Part shown: positions 53,049 to 62,030 of the stretch, piece after piece
Layout of the letters: every line of letters begins with the position of its first letter
How positions within the stretch are numbered: position 1 is the stretch's first letter
Assembly: GCA_022825925.1 (NCBI GenBank)
Contig: JAJDVW010000073.1
Location: 39,743-103,742, forward strand
DNA length: 64,000 bases
Reading direction: 5' to 3'
DNA from: Pseudomonadales bacterium
Lineage (GTDB): Bacteria > Pseudomonadota > Gammaproteobacteria > Pseudomonadales > Azotimanducaceae
Translations under genes and position numbers: made by a program
Notes under the pieces: model-generated
What the model was told of the DNA's origin: nothing
The model's database searches: none
The model's input: the letters and a program-made list of their open reading frames with translations, nothing else

Positions 53049-53449
53049 CTCATGTCTTCGTCGACACCTCTGCCTTGTACGCGTTGCTCGTCCGAGGCGA
53101 CGACAACCACCAAGCGGCGCTCGATACAGCGTTGTCGCTTCAGACGGCGGGGGCGAGCCTTGCGACTTCCTCCTTCGTCGTACTGGAGACGGTGGCCTTG
53201 CTGCAGGCTCGAGTCGGAGTCGATGCCGTAAGAGCTCTCTACCTGGACATGTTGCCGCTGATGGAGATTGTCTGGATCGACTCCGGGCTCCTCGACCGCG
53301 CGATGCGTGCTCTTCTGGCCGCATCGTCGCGGCGCATCAGCCTGACGGACTGGACAAGTATCACGCTCATGCAGGAACGGGGCTGGTCACAGGCGTTCGC
53401 CTTCGACGAGGATTTCGCCCGTCAAGGCCTCGACGTCCTCCCCCGCTGA
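53045..53449 (+). CDS. vapC: PIN-domain toxin (VapC type)
   Basis: A 134-residue PIN-domain RNase. The acidic metal-binding residues are in place: Asp in FVDTSALYALL, Glu in VVLETVALLQ, Asp in SLTDWTSI and the final pair in AFDEDFARQG. VapC toxins typically cut tRNA or rRNA. ATG 53045 overlaps the antitoxin stop, so the two are coupled. Both genes look intact. Confidence 0.93.
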   Translation: MTHVFVDTSALYALLVRGDDNHQAALDTALSLQTAGASLATSSFVVLETVALLQARVGVDAVRALYLDMLPLMEIVWIDSGLLDRAMRALLAASSRRISLTDWTSITLMQERGWSQAFAFDEDFARQGLDVLPR

Positions 53450-53498
53450 GCGGCCGCTCTCCAACGACCGTGCTCGGTCCGAGCAGTCCGACGGCCGC

Positions 53499-53924
53499 TC
53501 AACCCGCCGCGACGTAGTCCCGGGCGTCCCGGTACGCCGCGTCGATCAACTCCGCCAGCGCCTCCTCGTCGATCTCCGCCCCCGGTCGCAGCTTGACGTG
53601 GCGCATCCGCTTGCCGGTCCCTTCGAGCAGCCCGGCGGGGTCCGGCAGGGACGCGCCGTTGAAGAACCCCACGTTCACGTGCTGCTTGAAGGCGTTCACG
53701 TAGGCGAAGGGGACATCCTCGATGCAGGCGACGGGGCAGCCGTCGTGGAACAGTTCCAGAACGTCGTCGCCGCGGCCGCGCATGCGCATCCACCAATCGC
53801 GGGCCATCGAGCCGAGCGCGTCGGTCCGGTCGGCGAACCACGCGTTGATGACCGGGTCCAGCGGCGTCGTGCCGTTGAACGTCAGCCTTGCTTCGCGGGG
53901 CTCCTCACTCCGCCCTCCCGGCAT
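53499..53924 (-). CDS. DUF1801 (YdhG-like) domain protein
   Basis: A 141-residue protein with the DUF1801 pattern: LELFHDGCPVACIEDVPFAY, then VNVGFFNGASLPDPAGLLEG and GKRMRHVKLRPGAEID. The family has no established activity. ATG 53924 follows GGGAGGG; the stop of the CoA-transferase gene is 18 bases upstream, so these two and probably the lipoprotein gene form one minus-strand operon. Confidence 0.85.
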   Translation of the reverse strand: MPGGRSEEPREARLTFNGTTPLDPVINAWFADRTDALGSMARDWWMRMRGRGDDVLELFHDGCPVACIEDVPFAYVNAFKQHVNVGFFNGASLPDPAGLLEGTGKRMRHVKLRPGAEIDEEALAELIDAAYRDARDYVAAG

Positions 53925-53941
53925 GGCGCTGCCCTCCCGGG

Positions 53942-55144
53942 TCAGTTCGCCTGTCCGAACGCCACCTCGGCGTCGAGCAGCGTCCGGATTTCCTCTTCCG
54001 AGTACCCCGCCTCCCGCAGCACCTCCTCGGTGTGCGCGCCGATCTCCGGGGCGCGTTTCGGCGGCCGCTTCTCCTCTTCCTCGAGGAAGATCGGCGAGTT
54101 GATGGTGTAGTCGTAGCCTGCGCCGGAATCGTGGGTCTCGACCACGATGTCGTTCGCGCGCAGTTGCTCGTCCACCACCACCTCGGACATGCGCGCGACG
54201 ACGCCGCAGGTCACTTCGTGGGCGTCGAGCCGCTCCATCAACTCCGCCTGCGTCCACCGGGAGGTCGCCGCCCGCATCGCCTCGATCAGGGCGTCGCGAT
54301 TGCGCAGCAGCGTGCGCATGTCGGCGAAACGCGGGTCCTCGAGCCACTCCGGGTGGCCCAGGGCCCGTGCGAGCCGCGGCCACTCGCGGGCGGTGTTGAT
54401 CATGGCGAGGCTGACGTAACGGCCGTCGCTGGTGGGGTAGGCGATCCGGAACGGATTGGCCCAGCCGCGCTCCTGGCTGATGGCGCCGAGGTCGACCCCG
54501 GCGATGACCCCCTGCAGGGCCATGCCGTTCACCCAGGCGCCGCTCGCCGCGAGCGACGTGGTCACCTGGCATCCCTCGCCCGTCCGCTCGCGCCGGTAGA
54601 GCCCCGTCATGATGGCGCCGTACATCGCGAGCGACGTGGTGTGATCGCCCATGCCCGGGGCCGACTGCAGCGGCGCCTGGCCCTTGCCGCGGATGAAATC
54701 CATGATGCCGGACCGGGCCCACCAGGCTGTAACGTCGAACGCCCGGCGCCGCACCTCCGGGCCGTGCTTTCCGTAGCCCGTCATCTGCGCGAAGACGATC
54801 CGCGGATTGATCGCCTTCAGTTCCTCGTACGTCATGCGGAACGTATCGAGCTGCTTGCCCAGGAAGTTCGTCAGGATCACGTCGGCGTCCGCCACCAGGC
54901 GGTGGAGCACCTCCTGTCCTTCCGGGCGCTTGAGGTCGAGGCAGATGCTGCGCTTGTTGCGCGACGTCAGCTGCCAGTGATACGGCACCGGGTGGGGGCC
55001 GACCAGGGTCCGGTAGACGTCGCCGCCGGGCGGCTCGACCTTGATGACGTCGGCGCCGAAGTCCGCCAGGATCGTGGCCGACGCCGGTCCGGCGAGAAAG
55101 GTCGCCGCGTCGATGACCCGCACGCCCTTCAGCAGGTAGTCCAT
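53942..55144 (-). CDS. CaiB/BaiF (family III) CoA transferase
   Basis: A 400-residue family III CoA transferase. VRVIDAATFLAGPASATILA, FGADVIKVEPPGGDVYRTL and RNKRSICLDLKRPEGQEVL are typical. At the position where the 16173-17366 enzyme has the aspartate of VAMYD, this one reads VTTSLAASGAW, without an acid there; many CaiB relatives show this form, so activity may differ or the nucleophile may lie elsewhere. ATG 55144 opens the conserved MDYLLKGV start. Second gene of the operon, 17 bases after the lipoprotein stop. Confidence 0.92.
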   Translation of the reverse strand: MDYLLKGVRVIDAATFLAGPASATILADFGADVIKVEPPGGDVYRTLVGPHPVPYHWQLTSRNKRSICLDLKRPEGQEVLHRLVADADVILTNFLGKQLDTFRMTYEELKAINPRIVFAQMTGYGKHGPEVRRRAFDVTAWWARSGIMDFIRGKGQAPLQSAPGMGDHTTSLAMYGAIMTGLYRRERTGEGCQVTTSLAASGAWVNGMALQGVIAGVDLGAISQERGWANPFRIAYPTSDGRYVSLAMINTAREWPRLARALGHPEWLEDPRFADMRTLLRNRDALIEAMRAATSRWTQAELMERLDAHEVTCGVVARMSEVVVDEQLRANDIVVETHDSGAGYDYTINSPIFLEEEEKRPPKRAPEIGAHTEEVLREAGYSEEEIRTLLDAEVAFGQAN

Positions 55145-55161
55145 CCGTCTGTCCTCCGGGT

Positions 55162-55590
55162 TCAGGGGCGTTCCAGCCGGAACATCATGGACGTCGCCAC
55201 CCAGTCCGTCCCGATGCCGTACTTCTCTTCGTAGACCGCCATCACCCGCGCGTGCTCGTCCGCATCGTCGACCAGCACCGCGCGCAGCGGGTACACCTCC
55301 TCGTCGAACCGCACGCGCACCCTGGGATCCGCCTCGATGTAGGGCGTCCAGTTCGCGCCTTCCGGGCTCGTGGCCACGTAGAGATCGTCGCCCATCGCGA
55401 CTCCCCAGATGTTGATCGAGTAAGGCTCGGCGGGCCGGGTCTCGAGCTGGAACGTGTCCGGCACCTGGCTCCATTGCGCCGGAGCCTCGCCCTCGGGCCC
55501 GGCGAGCTGGCCGCCCGGTATCGTGTAGAGCGGCTCGCCGCATCCCGCGACGACCAGCAGGCAGGCCGTTAGCAGTGCGAATCGGGTCAT
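55162..55590 (-). CDS. Small lipoprotein with DUF2255-like (split-barrel) domain
   Basis: A 142-residue lipoprotein: the signal peptide MTRFALLTACLLVVAGC ends in a lipobox (VAGC). The mature part, INIWGVAMGDDLYVATSPEG, then RVRVRFDEEVYPLRAVLVDD, resembles DUF2255 and flavin- or F420-binding split-barrel proteins. A lipid-anchored version is unusual; the fold and any cofactor are inferred from a weak pattern. First gene of the operon with the CoA transferase and the DUF1801 gene. Confidence 0.8.
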   Translation of the reverse strand: MTRFALLTACLLVVAGCGEPLYTIPGGQLAGPEGEAPAQWSQVPDTFQLETRPAEPYSINIWGVAMGDDLYVATSPEGANWTPYIEADPRVRVRFDEEVYPLRAVLVDDADEHARVMAVYEEKYGIGTDWVATSMMFRLERP

Positions 55591-55737
55591 CGGAGGGTTC
55601 TCCCGTGTGCTCCGGAATGAAAGAGCGCCGTGCAACGCGCGCATGCTACCAGCCGCCGAGCCCTGGAATCCCCGCAGGCTTGCCCAACCCCCGCCACGGC
55701 CCAATAATCGACGGACTTCCCCCAGGGCACACGCTTC

Positions 55738-57192
55738 ATGAACCGTTTCTCCCTGATCGCGGCCCTGGCCACGCTGGCCACCGCCGCCTGCTCTCCGGAG
55801 GAAGAACCGCCTTCCATGACCGTCGGCGACACGCCGACCTCCGCCCGCACTCCCGACGGCGCCTTCATAAGCTGGCGCGAACACCTGATCGACGATCCCG
55901 CCACCAGCGGCGTCCCCGTGAGCGGGAGCGACGGCCTGGGGATGGCGGACCTCGACGGGGACGGGTTCGAGGACGTGGTCTCCGTACACGAGTCCGACAC
56001 GAGTTACGACGGCGAAGCCGACGGTCACGTGCGGATCGCCTTCGCGTCCGACGACCCGGACGTCTGGACGAACGTCACCCTCGCCGAAGGAGCCGAGGCG
56101 GCGGCCCCCGAGGACGTGGACATCGCCGACGTCAACGGCGACGGACACCCGGACGTCATCGTGGCGGCGGAACTCGCGCACCTGATCTACTTCCAGAACC
56201 CCGGGACCGACGTACGCACCACCGACTGGCCGCGCCTGATGCTGCCGATGACGCGGAACCGCGGCTCGTACATCCGCGTGTTCCTCGCGGACTTCGACGG
56301 CGACGGACGGCCCGAAGCCATCGCGCCCAACAAGGGCACGCAGAACCCGAGGCCCGAGGACTACGAGCGCCTGACGCCGATCTCCGTCTTTCACGCGACC
56401 GGCGACCCGCTCGCGCCCGACGGCTGGCGGGAAACCGTCCTCGGGAACTACAGCGTGCCGCACAACGCCCAGCCGGTGGACGTCGACGGCGACGGCGACC
56501 TCGACATCGTCGGCGGGATACGCGGCGGTCCGCGCATGGTCTGGTTCGAGAACACCGACGGGGACGTGGGCGACCTCGTCGAGCATCCCATCGACGTCGA
56601 AGGCGTCGCGGTGGCCGGCTTCCACCTCGCCCACGCCGACCTGAACGGCGACGGCAGGACCGACATCGTGACCGCGGCCCGGTTCGGTGAGCCGGGTTCC
56701 CGTCCCCTGGTCGGACCGTCGATGGGACTGGTCTGGCTCGCACAGCCGGCGACGCCGGACGCCCCCTGGACCGTGCACCGGATCGGAGATTTCGGCTCGG
56801 ACAGCGTGACGGGCATCGCCCTGGCCGACATCGATGGCGACGGCGCGCTCGACGTGATGTCGGGAAGCTACAGCCTGGGACCGCGCGACGACGACGGCGA
56901 CGTCACGGTGAACGATGCGCTGGGACGCCTCGGATGGTTCCGCAATCCCGGCGTCACCGACGGGGAGTGGACGCGACACGACATCTCGCGCCGCAAGCGC
57001 GGCATGTTCGACGATTTCGAACCGCGCGACCTCGACGGCGACGGCGACATCGACTTCGTCGGTACGCGCGGCAACAGCGCCCCCTATGACGGGGTGTTCT
57101 GGCTCGAGCAGGTACGGACCGAGGCGCCGGTGCCGGCGTTCACGCGGGCGCGCGCCGAGGACAGCCCGGAGATGCCGCTGCCGCCAGGCTGA
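55738..57192 (+). CDS. Secreted FG-GAP/VCBS-repeat propeller protein
   Basis: A 484-residue exported protein. The signal peptide ends ATAAC, a plausible lipobox. The body carries seven calcium-loop units of the D-x-[DN]-G-D-G type (DLDGDGFED, DVNGDGHPD, DFDGDGRPE, DVDGDGDLD, DLNGDGRTD, DIDGDGALD, DLDGDGDID), the signature of FG-GAP/VCBS seven-bladed propellers that bind ligands or carbohydrate. No catalytic motif is seen. Divergent from the lipoprotein gene. Confidence 0.88.
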   Translation: MNRFSLIAALATLATAACSPEEEPPSMTVGDTPTSARTPDGAFISWREHLIDDPATSGVPVSGSDGLGMADLDGDGFEDVVSVHESDTSYDGEADGHVRIAFASDDPDVWTNVTLAEGAEAAAPEDVDIADVNGDGHPDVIVAAELAHLIYFQNPGTDVRTTDWPRLMLPMTRNRGSYIRVFLADFDGDGRPEAIAPNKGTQNPRPEDYERLTPISVFHATGDPLAPDGWRETVLGNYSVPHNAQPVDVDGDGDLDIVGGIRGGPRMVWFENTDGDVGDLVEHPIDVEGVAVAGFHLAHADLNGDGRTDIVTAARFGEPGSRPLVGPSMGLVWLAQPATPDAPWTVHRIGDFGSDSVTGIALADIDGDGALDVMSGSYSLGPRDDDGDVTVNDALGRLGWFRNPGVTDGEWTRHDISRRKRGMFDDFEPRDLDGDGDIDFVGTRGNSAPYDGVFWLEQVRTEAPVPAFTRARAEDSPEMPLPPG

Positions 57193-57201
57193 CGACGACC
57201 C

Positions 57202-58338
57202 TCAGGCGCGGGTTTCGGCCACCGCCGCGTCGACGACGGCGCGCAACGCCTGCGCTTCGTCGTCCCCCTCGACCCGGCGCAGGCGGAAGAGGTCGATCTG
57301 CCGGTCCGCCGACGTCCCGGTCCGGACGATGTCGCGGATGCGGGCCACTTCCTCGTCGCAGCCCAGGGCGCGGGCATCCTCGGCCACGTCGTGCAGGAGC
57401 GCGTCGAGGTGATCGTCGATGTCCACCCGGCCACCGCCACCGACATCGCCCAGGAACGCCAGCACGCCGTAACGCGCCGCGAGCCACCGGTTCTCGGCGA
57501 TGATCTCCGTGGGAGGTTCGGCCGGCAGTCCCCCGTCCAGGTCCTGCCGCAGCAGCTTGCGGATCAGCGACGCGTAGAGCGCCGCGACCGCCACGGCGTC
57601 GTCGAGGCGGGTGCAGATGTCGCAGATCCTGAGCTCGACCGTCGGGTAGTTCGCCGAAGGACGCACGTCCCACCACAGTTCGCTGCCGTCGCCGATGAAG
57701 TCCAGCGCGCGGTAGTCCTCGACCAGCGTCTGGTAGTCGTGGTGTGAGAACAGCGGCGGCGGCAGGCTGGTGCGCGGCAGGGCGCCCATGATCGTCAGCC
57801 GGTACGACTTGAACCCCGTCTCGCGGCCGCCGTTGAACGGAGACGACCCGGACAGCGCGTGCAGCGTCGGCAGGTAGCGGCGCAGGGCGGTCATCACACG
57901 GATGCGCGAGTCCCGCGTCCCGAACCCGGCGTGGACGTGCATGCCCCCGACGATCAGGCGCCGCACGCTTTCCTGGAAGGTGATGGCGAAGCGCTCGTAG
58001 CGTTCCTTCGCCGTCGGGGCCTGCTCCCGCCAGTCGGCGAACGGGTGCATCGACGTGGCTAGGGCCACCGCGCCATGCCGCTCGGCCGCGTCGACCACGA
58101 TGGAACGCGTCTCCGCCAGGGCGTCGCGCAGCTCGGCGATCGATGCACACACGCACGTGCTGGTCTCGACCTGCGAGCGCAGGAACTCGTGCGTGACGTG
58201 GTGGCGGCCGGCCGCCGCGGCGCAGGCGTCGAAGATCGCGGGATCGGGGTCCGCGATCAGGTCGCGCGAGTCGGGATCGACGAGGAAGAACTCTTCCTCG
58301 ACGCCAAGAGTGATGGCAAGGTCGTCCGCGGTGGCCAC
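57202..58338 (-). CDS. YbdK-type carboxylate-amine ligase (glutamate-cysteine ligase 2 family)
   Basis: A 378-residue ATP-grasp-like ligase of the GCS2/YbdK family. LGVEEEFFLVDPDSRDL opens the conserved part, followed by SQVETSTCVCASIAELRD, VGGMHVHAGF, and SANYPTVELRICDICTRLDD. Relatives form gamma-glutamyl amides weakly, and their natural substrate is often unclear. GTG 58338 gives the usual family length; an upstream extension to 58446 is basic and unsupported. Convergent with the FG-GAP gene, nine bases apart. Confidence 0.9.
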   Translation of the reverse strand: MATADDLAITLGVEEEFFLVDPDSRDLIADPDPAIFDACAAAAGRHHVTHEFLRSQVETSTCVCASIAELRDALAETRSIVVDAAERHGAVALATSMHPFADWREQAPTAKERYERFAITFQESVRRLIVGGMHVHAGFGTRDSRIRVMTALRRYLPTLHALSGSSPFNGGRETGFKSYRLTIMGALPRTSLPPPLFSHHDYQTLVEDYRALDFIGDGSELWWDVRPSANYPTVELRICDICTRLDDAVAVAALYASLIRKLLRQDLDGGLPAEPPTEIIAENRWLAARYGVLAFLGDVGGGGRVDIDDHLDALLHDVAEDARALGCDEEVARIRDIVRTGTSADRQIDLFRLRRVEGDDEAQALRAVVDAAVAETRA

Positions 58339-58573
58339 CGGCGCGCTCCGATCAACGGTCCGGAGTATTGTAGACCGGCGGCGACGGACGCTTCGGCGGG
58401 ACGCGTTTTTCGCCTGCTGGCGATCCTCGCCGAGACCGCGTGCCACCTCTCCGGAACGGTGGTATCTTCCGGGACGAAGGGCCAGAATGTGCGGCCCCTG
58501 ATCGCGAGTGGGGCGAGCGGGGCAAGCGCCCCTGACACGTTCCCGACACGTCCCCGAGAGTAGGAGAGCGGCG

Positions 58574-59779
58574 GTGATCCTGGAAGACTGGTGGTACGGC
58601 GCGGCAGGTTTCTCCCTGCCGATCCTCGTCGTCTACGTCCTGCTGATGACGCACGTAACCATCGTCGGCGTCACCGTGTACCTGCACCGCTTCTCCGCGC
58701 ACCGGGCGCTGGAACTGCACCCCGCCCTGCAGCACTTCTTCCGCTTCTGGCTCTGGCTGACGACCGGCATGATCACGAAGGAGTGGACGGCCATACACCG
58801 CAAGCACCACACCGCGGCGGACGTCGACGGCGACCCGCACAGCCCGCAGATCCACGGCCTGCGCGCCATTCTTTTCGAGGGCGCCGAGTTCTACCGCGCC
58901 GCCGCCACGCCGGAGACCCTCGAACGCTACGGGAAGGGGACGCCGGACGACTGGATCGAGAACCGGGTCTATACGCCCCACACGTCCCTCGGGGTCACGC
59001 TGCTCCTCTTCGTGAACCTCGCGCTGTTCGGGGTGCTGGGCCTCACCGTGTGGGCCGTGCAGATGCTCTGGATCCCCTTCTTCGCGGCGGGCGTCGTCAA
59101 CGGCGTCGGCCACCGCCTCGGCTACCGCAATTTCGAGTGCCCCGACGCCGCGACCAACTTCGCGCCCTGGGGCATCCTGATCGGCGGCGAGGAGCTGCAC
59201 AACAACCACCACACGTATCCCAACTCCGCGAAGCTGTCCGTCAAGCCGTGGGAGTTCGATCTCGGCTGGGCGTGGATACGGGTCTTCGAGCGCCTCGGCC
59301 TCGCCACGCCCCTCTCCACGGGCCCGGTGGTGGCACGGGTCGAGGGCAAGACTTCCATCGACATGGACACCACCTGGGCGGTGCTGAACGACCGGTTCCG
59401 CGTCATGTCGCGCTATGCCGAAGAAGTGGTCGCGCCGCTGGTCAAGCAGGAGTTCCGTCAGGCCGACGCGGCCACGCGGCGGCTGCTCAGGCGCTCGAAG
59501 CCGGTGCTGTGCCGTCACGACACCCTCGTCGACGACCGGCAGCGGCGACGCATCAGCGAGATCACGGGCGTGAGCCCGTCGCTGAAGACGATCTACGAGA
59601 AGCGGCTCGAACTCGTCGAGGTGTGGTCGAAACGCGGCCGCGGAGACGACCTGCTCGCGGCATTCCGGGATTGGTGCGGCGAAGCGGAAGCGACAGGCAT
59701 CCAGGTGCTCAAGGAGTTCGTCGCCGACCTCAAGTCCTACAGCGTTCCGGCCACCGTACGGGCCTCCGCCCCCGCATAG
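58574..59779 (+). CDS. Membrane fatty-acid (acyl-CoA) desaturase
   Basis: A 401-residue di-iron desaturase. The three His boxes are clear: HRFSAHR, HRKHH and HNNHH, between four hydrophobic helices. After the last box comes a C-terminal helical extension of about 140 residues (FRQADAATRRLLRRSKPVLC...), common in proteobacterial aerobic desaturases. GTG 58574 follows AGGAG by seven bases. It probably introduces a cis double bond into acyl chains for membrane fluidity. Followed by a convergent PhyH gene. Confidence 0.93.
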   Translation: MILEDWWYGAAGFSLPILVVYVLLMTHVTIVGVTVYLHRFSAHRALELHPALQHFFRFWLWLTTGMITKEWTAIHRKHHTAADVDGDPHSPQIHGLRAILFEGAEFYRAAATPETLERYGKGTPDDWIENRVYTPHTSLGVTLLLFVNLALFGVLGLTVWAVQMLWIPFFAAGVVNGVGHRLGYRNFECPDAATNFAPWGILIGGEELHNNHHTYPNSAKLSVKPWEFDLGWAWIRVFERLGLATPLSTGPVVARVEGKTSIDMDTTWAVLNDRFRVMSRYAEEVVAPLVKQEFRQADAATRRLLRRSKPVLCRHDTLVDDRQRRRISEITGVSPSLKTIYEKRLELVEVWSKRGRGDDLLAAFRDWCGEAEATGIQVLKEFVADLKSYSVPATVRASAPA

Positions 59780-59783
59780 GCCC

Positions 59784-60551
59784 CTACGAGCGCATCCGGT
59801 AGTCGTTGCGGCCGCCGGAGCGGTCCCCACCCCGCATGAGATAGAGCGTGCGTTCCGCCATGGCGACCTTCCGGGTAGCCCGCGGCGCCTGCTTCCTGGC
59901 GAGTTCCCGGTCGTAGACCGACGTGGTCGGCATGTAGCGCAACGTCATGCCGCGCCGCGGGCGGTCGGAGGTGTTCGGCTCGGAGGCGTGGGCCAGGAAG
60001 ACACCGTGAAGGGAGACCTGCCCCGCCTCGAGCACGACGTCGCGCGCCTCGCCTTCGTCGTACTCCCCGGCCTCCAGCTCGAGCGGCAGGCTAAGGCCCT
60101 TCGCGCCGTTGAACCGGTGCGCCATGACGCGCTTGTCCCGGTGGGAGCCCGGGATCACGCGCAGGCAGCCGTTCTCCGTCGTCGACGCGTCGACCGCGAT
60201 CCACACCGAGCACGTCGCCACCGGCCGGATCGGCCAGTACTCGCCGTCCTGGTGCCAGGGCGTACGCGTGCCGTGGCGGGCGGGCTTGGCGAAGAAGCTC
60301 GAGTTCCAGAGCGCAAAGTCCGGGCCGATGAGCTGCTCGACCATGTCGAGGATCTCGGGGATGCGCGCCACGTTCAGGAATCCGGTGTCGAAAGCGAGGA
60401 GCGCCGGGCAGTAGTCCACGAACTGCGGGTGGCGTTCGACCAGGCGGTCGTGGGCCGAGCGGATGTCGGCGAGCACCGGTTCCGGAACGCGATAGTCGGG
60501 AATGAGGTAGCCGTCGGTGCGGTAACGGTCGACCTGGTCAGACATCAGCAT
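59784..60551 (-). CDS. Phytanoyl-CoA dioxygenase (PhyH) family protein
   Basis: A 255-residue Fe(II)/2-oxoglutarate dioxygenase. The iron ligands are H-x-D in WHQDGEYW and a distal His in SLHGVFLAHASEPN, with Arg for 2-oxoglutarate in RRGMTLRYM. YRTDGYLIPDYRVPEP near the N-terminus is typical. ATG 60551 (or 60545) is the start; its 5' end lies against a truncated gene on the other strand. Hydroxylation or halogenation of a small molecule is likely, substrate unknown. Confidence 0.92.
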   Translation of the reverse strand: MLMSDQVDRYRTDGYLIPDYRVPEPVLADIRSAHDRLVERHPQFVDYCPALLAFDTGFLNVARIPEILDMVEQLIGPDFALWNSSFFAKPARHGTRTPWHQDGEYWPIRPVATCSVWIAVDASTTENGCLRVIPGSHRDKRVMAHRFNGAKGLSLPLELEAGEYDEGEARDVVLEAGQVSLHGVFLAHASEPNTSDRPRRGMTLRYMPTTSVYDRELARKQAPRATRKVAMAERTLYLMRGGDRSGGRNDYRMRS

Positions 60552-60829
60552 GGCTGGACCTCGACACGCAGGATCGCGACGAGTATAGCGTCCTGACGGT
60601 GGAGCGGACCGAGGACGGCTACCGCGGGTCCATCGCCGGCGCGCAGGGGGTCCGGAAGCTGGACCCGATCGTCGTCGAAGGCGACCGCTTCGTCTTCGAG
60701 TTCAAGCGGCGCATGGGCCGGCGCATCGTCAATCTGCGTTACGTGGGAGTCATCTCCGGAGATACCGTGGCCGGCCTCGTTCGCACCCGGTGGGGATGGT
60801 GGCCGTTCACCGGGGAGCGGAAGGAGTAG
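60548..60829 (+). pseudogene. 5'-truncated paralogue of the 61607-61969 gene
   Basis: The frame read from 60548 gives SVLTVERTEDGYRGSIAG and ends GWWPFTGERKE, which aligns with SVLTIERTEDGYRGTLEG and RPFSGTRKE of the intact gene at 61607. The signal peptide and start are missing, cut near the PhyH start, so only the last 93 or so codons remain. It appears to be a duplicate fragment left beside the complete copy, about 1.1 kb away. Confidence 0.7.
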
Positions 60830-61415
60830 GAGCCGCGCGCGTCCGCTCGAGGATCGGCACCACGAAACGGAGGATCGACCGGGCGGCCGGGCAGAACGGT
60901 TCGCGCACATCGCCGGCCGGGCAACGCGACAGCACCGCATCGAGCGCGTCGGCTTCGCGACGGTCGATCGTCAGTCCATAGGCAAGACGGACGTCGACCA
61001 CGCGTCCCGCGAACCAGCACCGGTTGGAGTCCGGCAGCCACTCCGAGGCGTCCCGCGCCCCCTTCGAGCGGTTGACCGAGGGCGTCGCCACCGTGAGGTT
61101 CCGCAGCTCTCTGGCGAACCTGCGGCGCGTGGCCGGGTCCGCCGCACAGAGGCCGCTGTCGTGGGCCTCGGAGAGGGCCACCACGTGCTCGATCTCGGTG
61201 TCGCGGGTCGATCCGAAGCTCGTGCACGTGTAGGGCCCGTAGAGATCGCCGAGTGCGGCGACGATCGCCTCTTCCACCGTCCGCGGGTAGCGGTAGTCGG
61301 ACCGGTTGTAGGGGGCGCACCGAAACTCCGGCGCCACCACCAGGCCACGCCATCGCTCTTCCCCGTTGCCGGCCAGGGCGCAGCAGACCAACGCCCCGGC
61401 GAAGACACGCCGCAC
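60807..61415 (-). CDS. Exported HNH nuclease-like protein (DUF1524/GmrSD type)
   Basis: A roughly 202-residue protein with a signal peptide (RRVFAGALVCCALAG). The nuclease core is EIEHVVALSEAHDSGLCAAD, then RNLTVATPSVNRSKGARDAS and EWLP, matching the HNH fold of DUF1524/GmrSD-like secreted nucleases (His in EHVV, Asn in SVN). Four Cys are spread through it. GTG 61415 is the likely start; a TTG at 61436 is possible. Its 3' end overlaps the truncated paralogue on the other strand by 23 bases. Confidence 0.85.
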   Translation of the reverse strand: MRRVFAGALVCCALAGNGEERWRGLVVAPEFRCAPYNRSDYRYPRTVEEAIVAALGDLYGPYTCTSFGSTRDTEIEHVVALSEAHDSGLCAADPATRRRFARELRNLTVATPSVNRSKGARDASEWLPDSNRCWFAGRVVDVRLAYGLTIDRREADALDAVLSRCPAGDVREPFCPAARSILRFVVPILERTRAAPTPSAPR

Positions 61416-61606
61416 GCCACCGTCGTTGTCAGCCAATCATGACAACCACGTTGCGACATTCGCCCTATCCGACGCAAGCGCATTCGCACTTCGACAGAGC
61501 CGAACGAGCGTACTCTTACTCTCCCCACCAACGGGGCTGTCGCGTAACATGAGGCTGATGTCCCGCCTGAACGGCGGGTCTCCGTGTTCACAAGGAGAAA
61601 GAAACC

Positions 61607-61969
61607 ATGACCGGTCTGCTGCGCCCGCTGGGCCTCGCGGCAATCGCCGCCATCGGCATCGCGGCCCACGCCGAAGTGGCGGGCAGCTGGGCCCTCACGA
61701 GCGAGGGGATGCGCGGCACGAACCACAGCGTGCTCACCATCGAGCGGACCGAAGACGGCTATCGGGGCACCCTCGAGGGGCAACGGGGCTCGCGCGAACT
61801 CCCCGCGATCACCGTGGACGGGGACAGCTTCTCCTTCGAGCTGACGATGCAGACGCGCATGGGAGACATCGATCTCGGCTACGCCGGCACTGTCACGGGG
61901 GACACCGTCTCCGGCACGATCGCAACGCCCATGGGCGAGCGGCCGTTCTCGGGGACTCGAAAGGAATAG
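61607..61969 (+). CDS. Small exported protein of unknown function
   Basis: A 120-residue protein with a signal peptide cut after AAHA. The mature part is a compact beta-rich repeat: GSWALTSEGMRGTNHSVLTI, RTEDGYRGTLEGQRGSREL, and GYAGTVTGDTVSGTIATPMG, like small beta-barrel domains that bind or fold on a metal or lipid. AAGGAG at 61592-61597 lies nine bases before ATG 61607. A degraded partial copy lies 0.8 kb upstream. Function unknown. Confidence 0.8.
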   Translation: MTGLLRPLGLAAIAAIGIAAHAEVAGSWALTSEGMRGTNHSVLTIERTEDGYRGTLEGQRGSRELPAITVDGDSFSFELTMQTRMGDIDLGYAGTVTGDTVSGTIATPMGERPFSGTRKE

Positions 61970-62030
61970 GCCCCGACACCCACCGACCATTCTTGGCTTC
62001 GATGACCGACGAGCAGCCAGCCTCCCCCCG

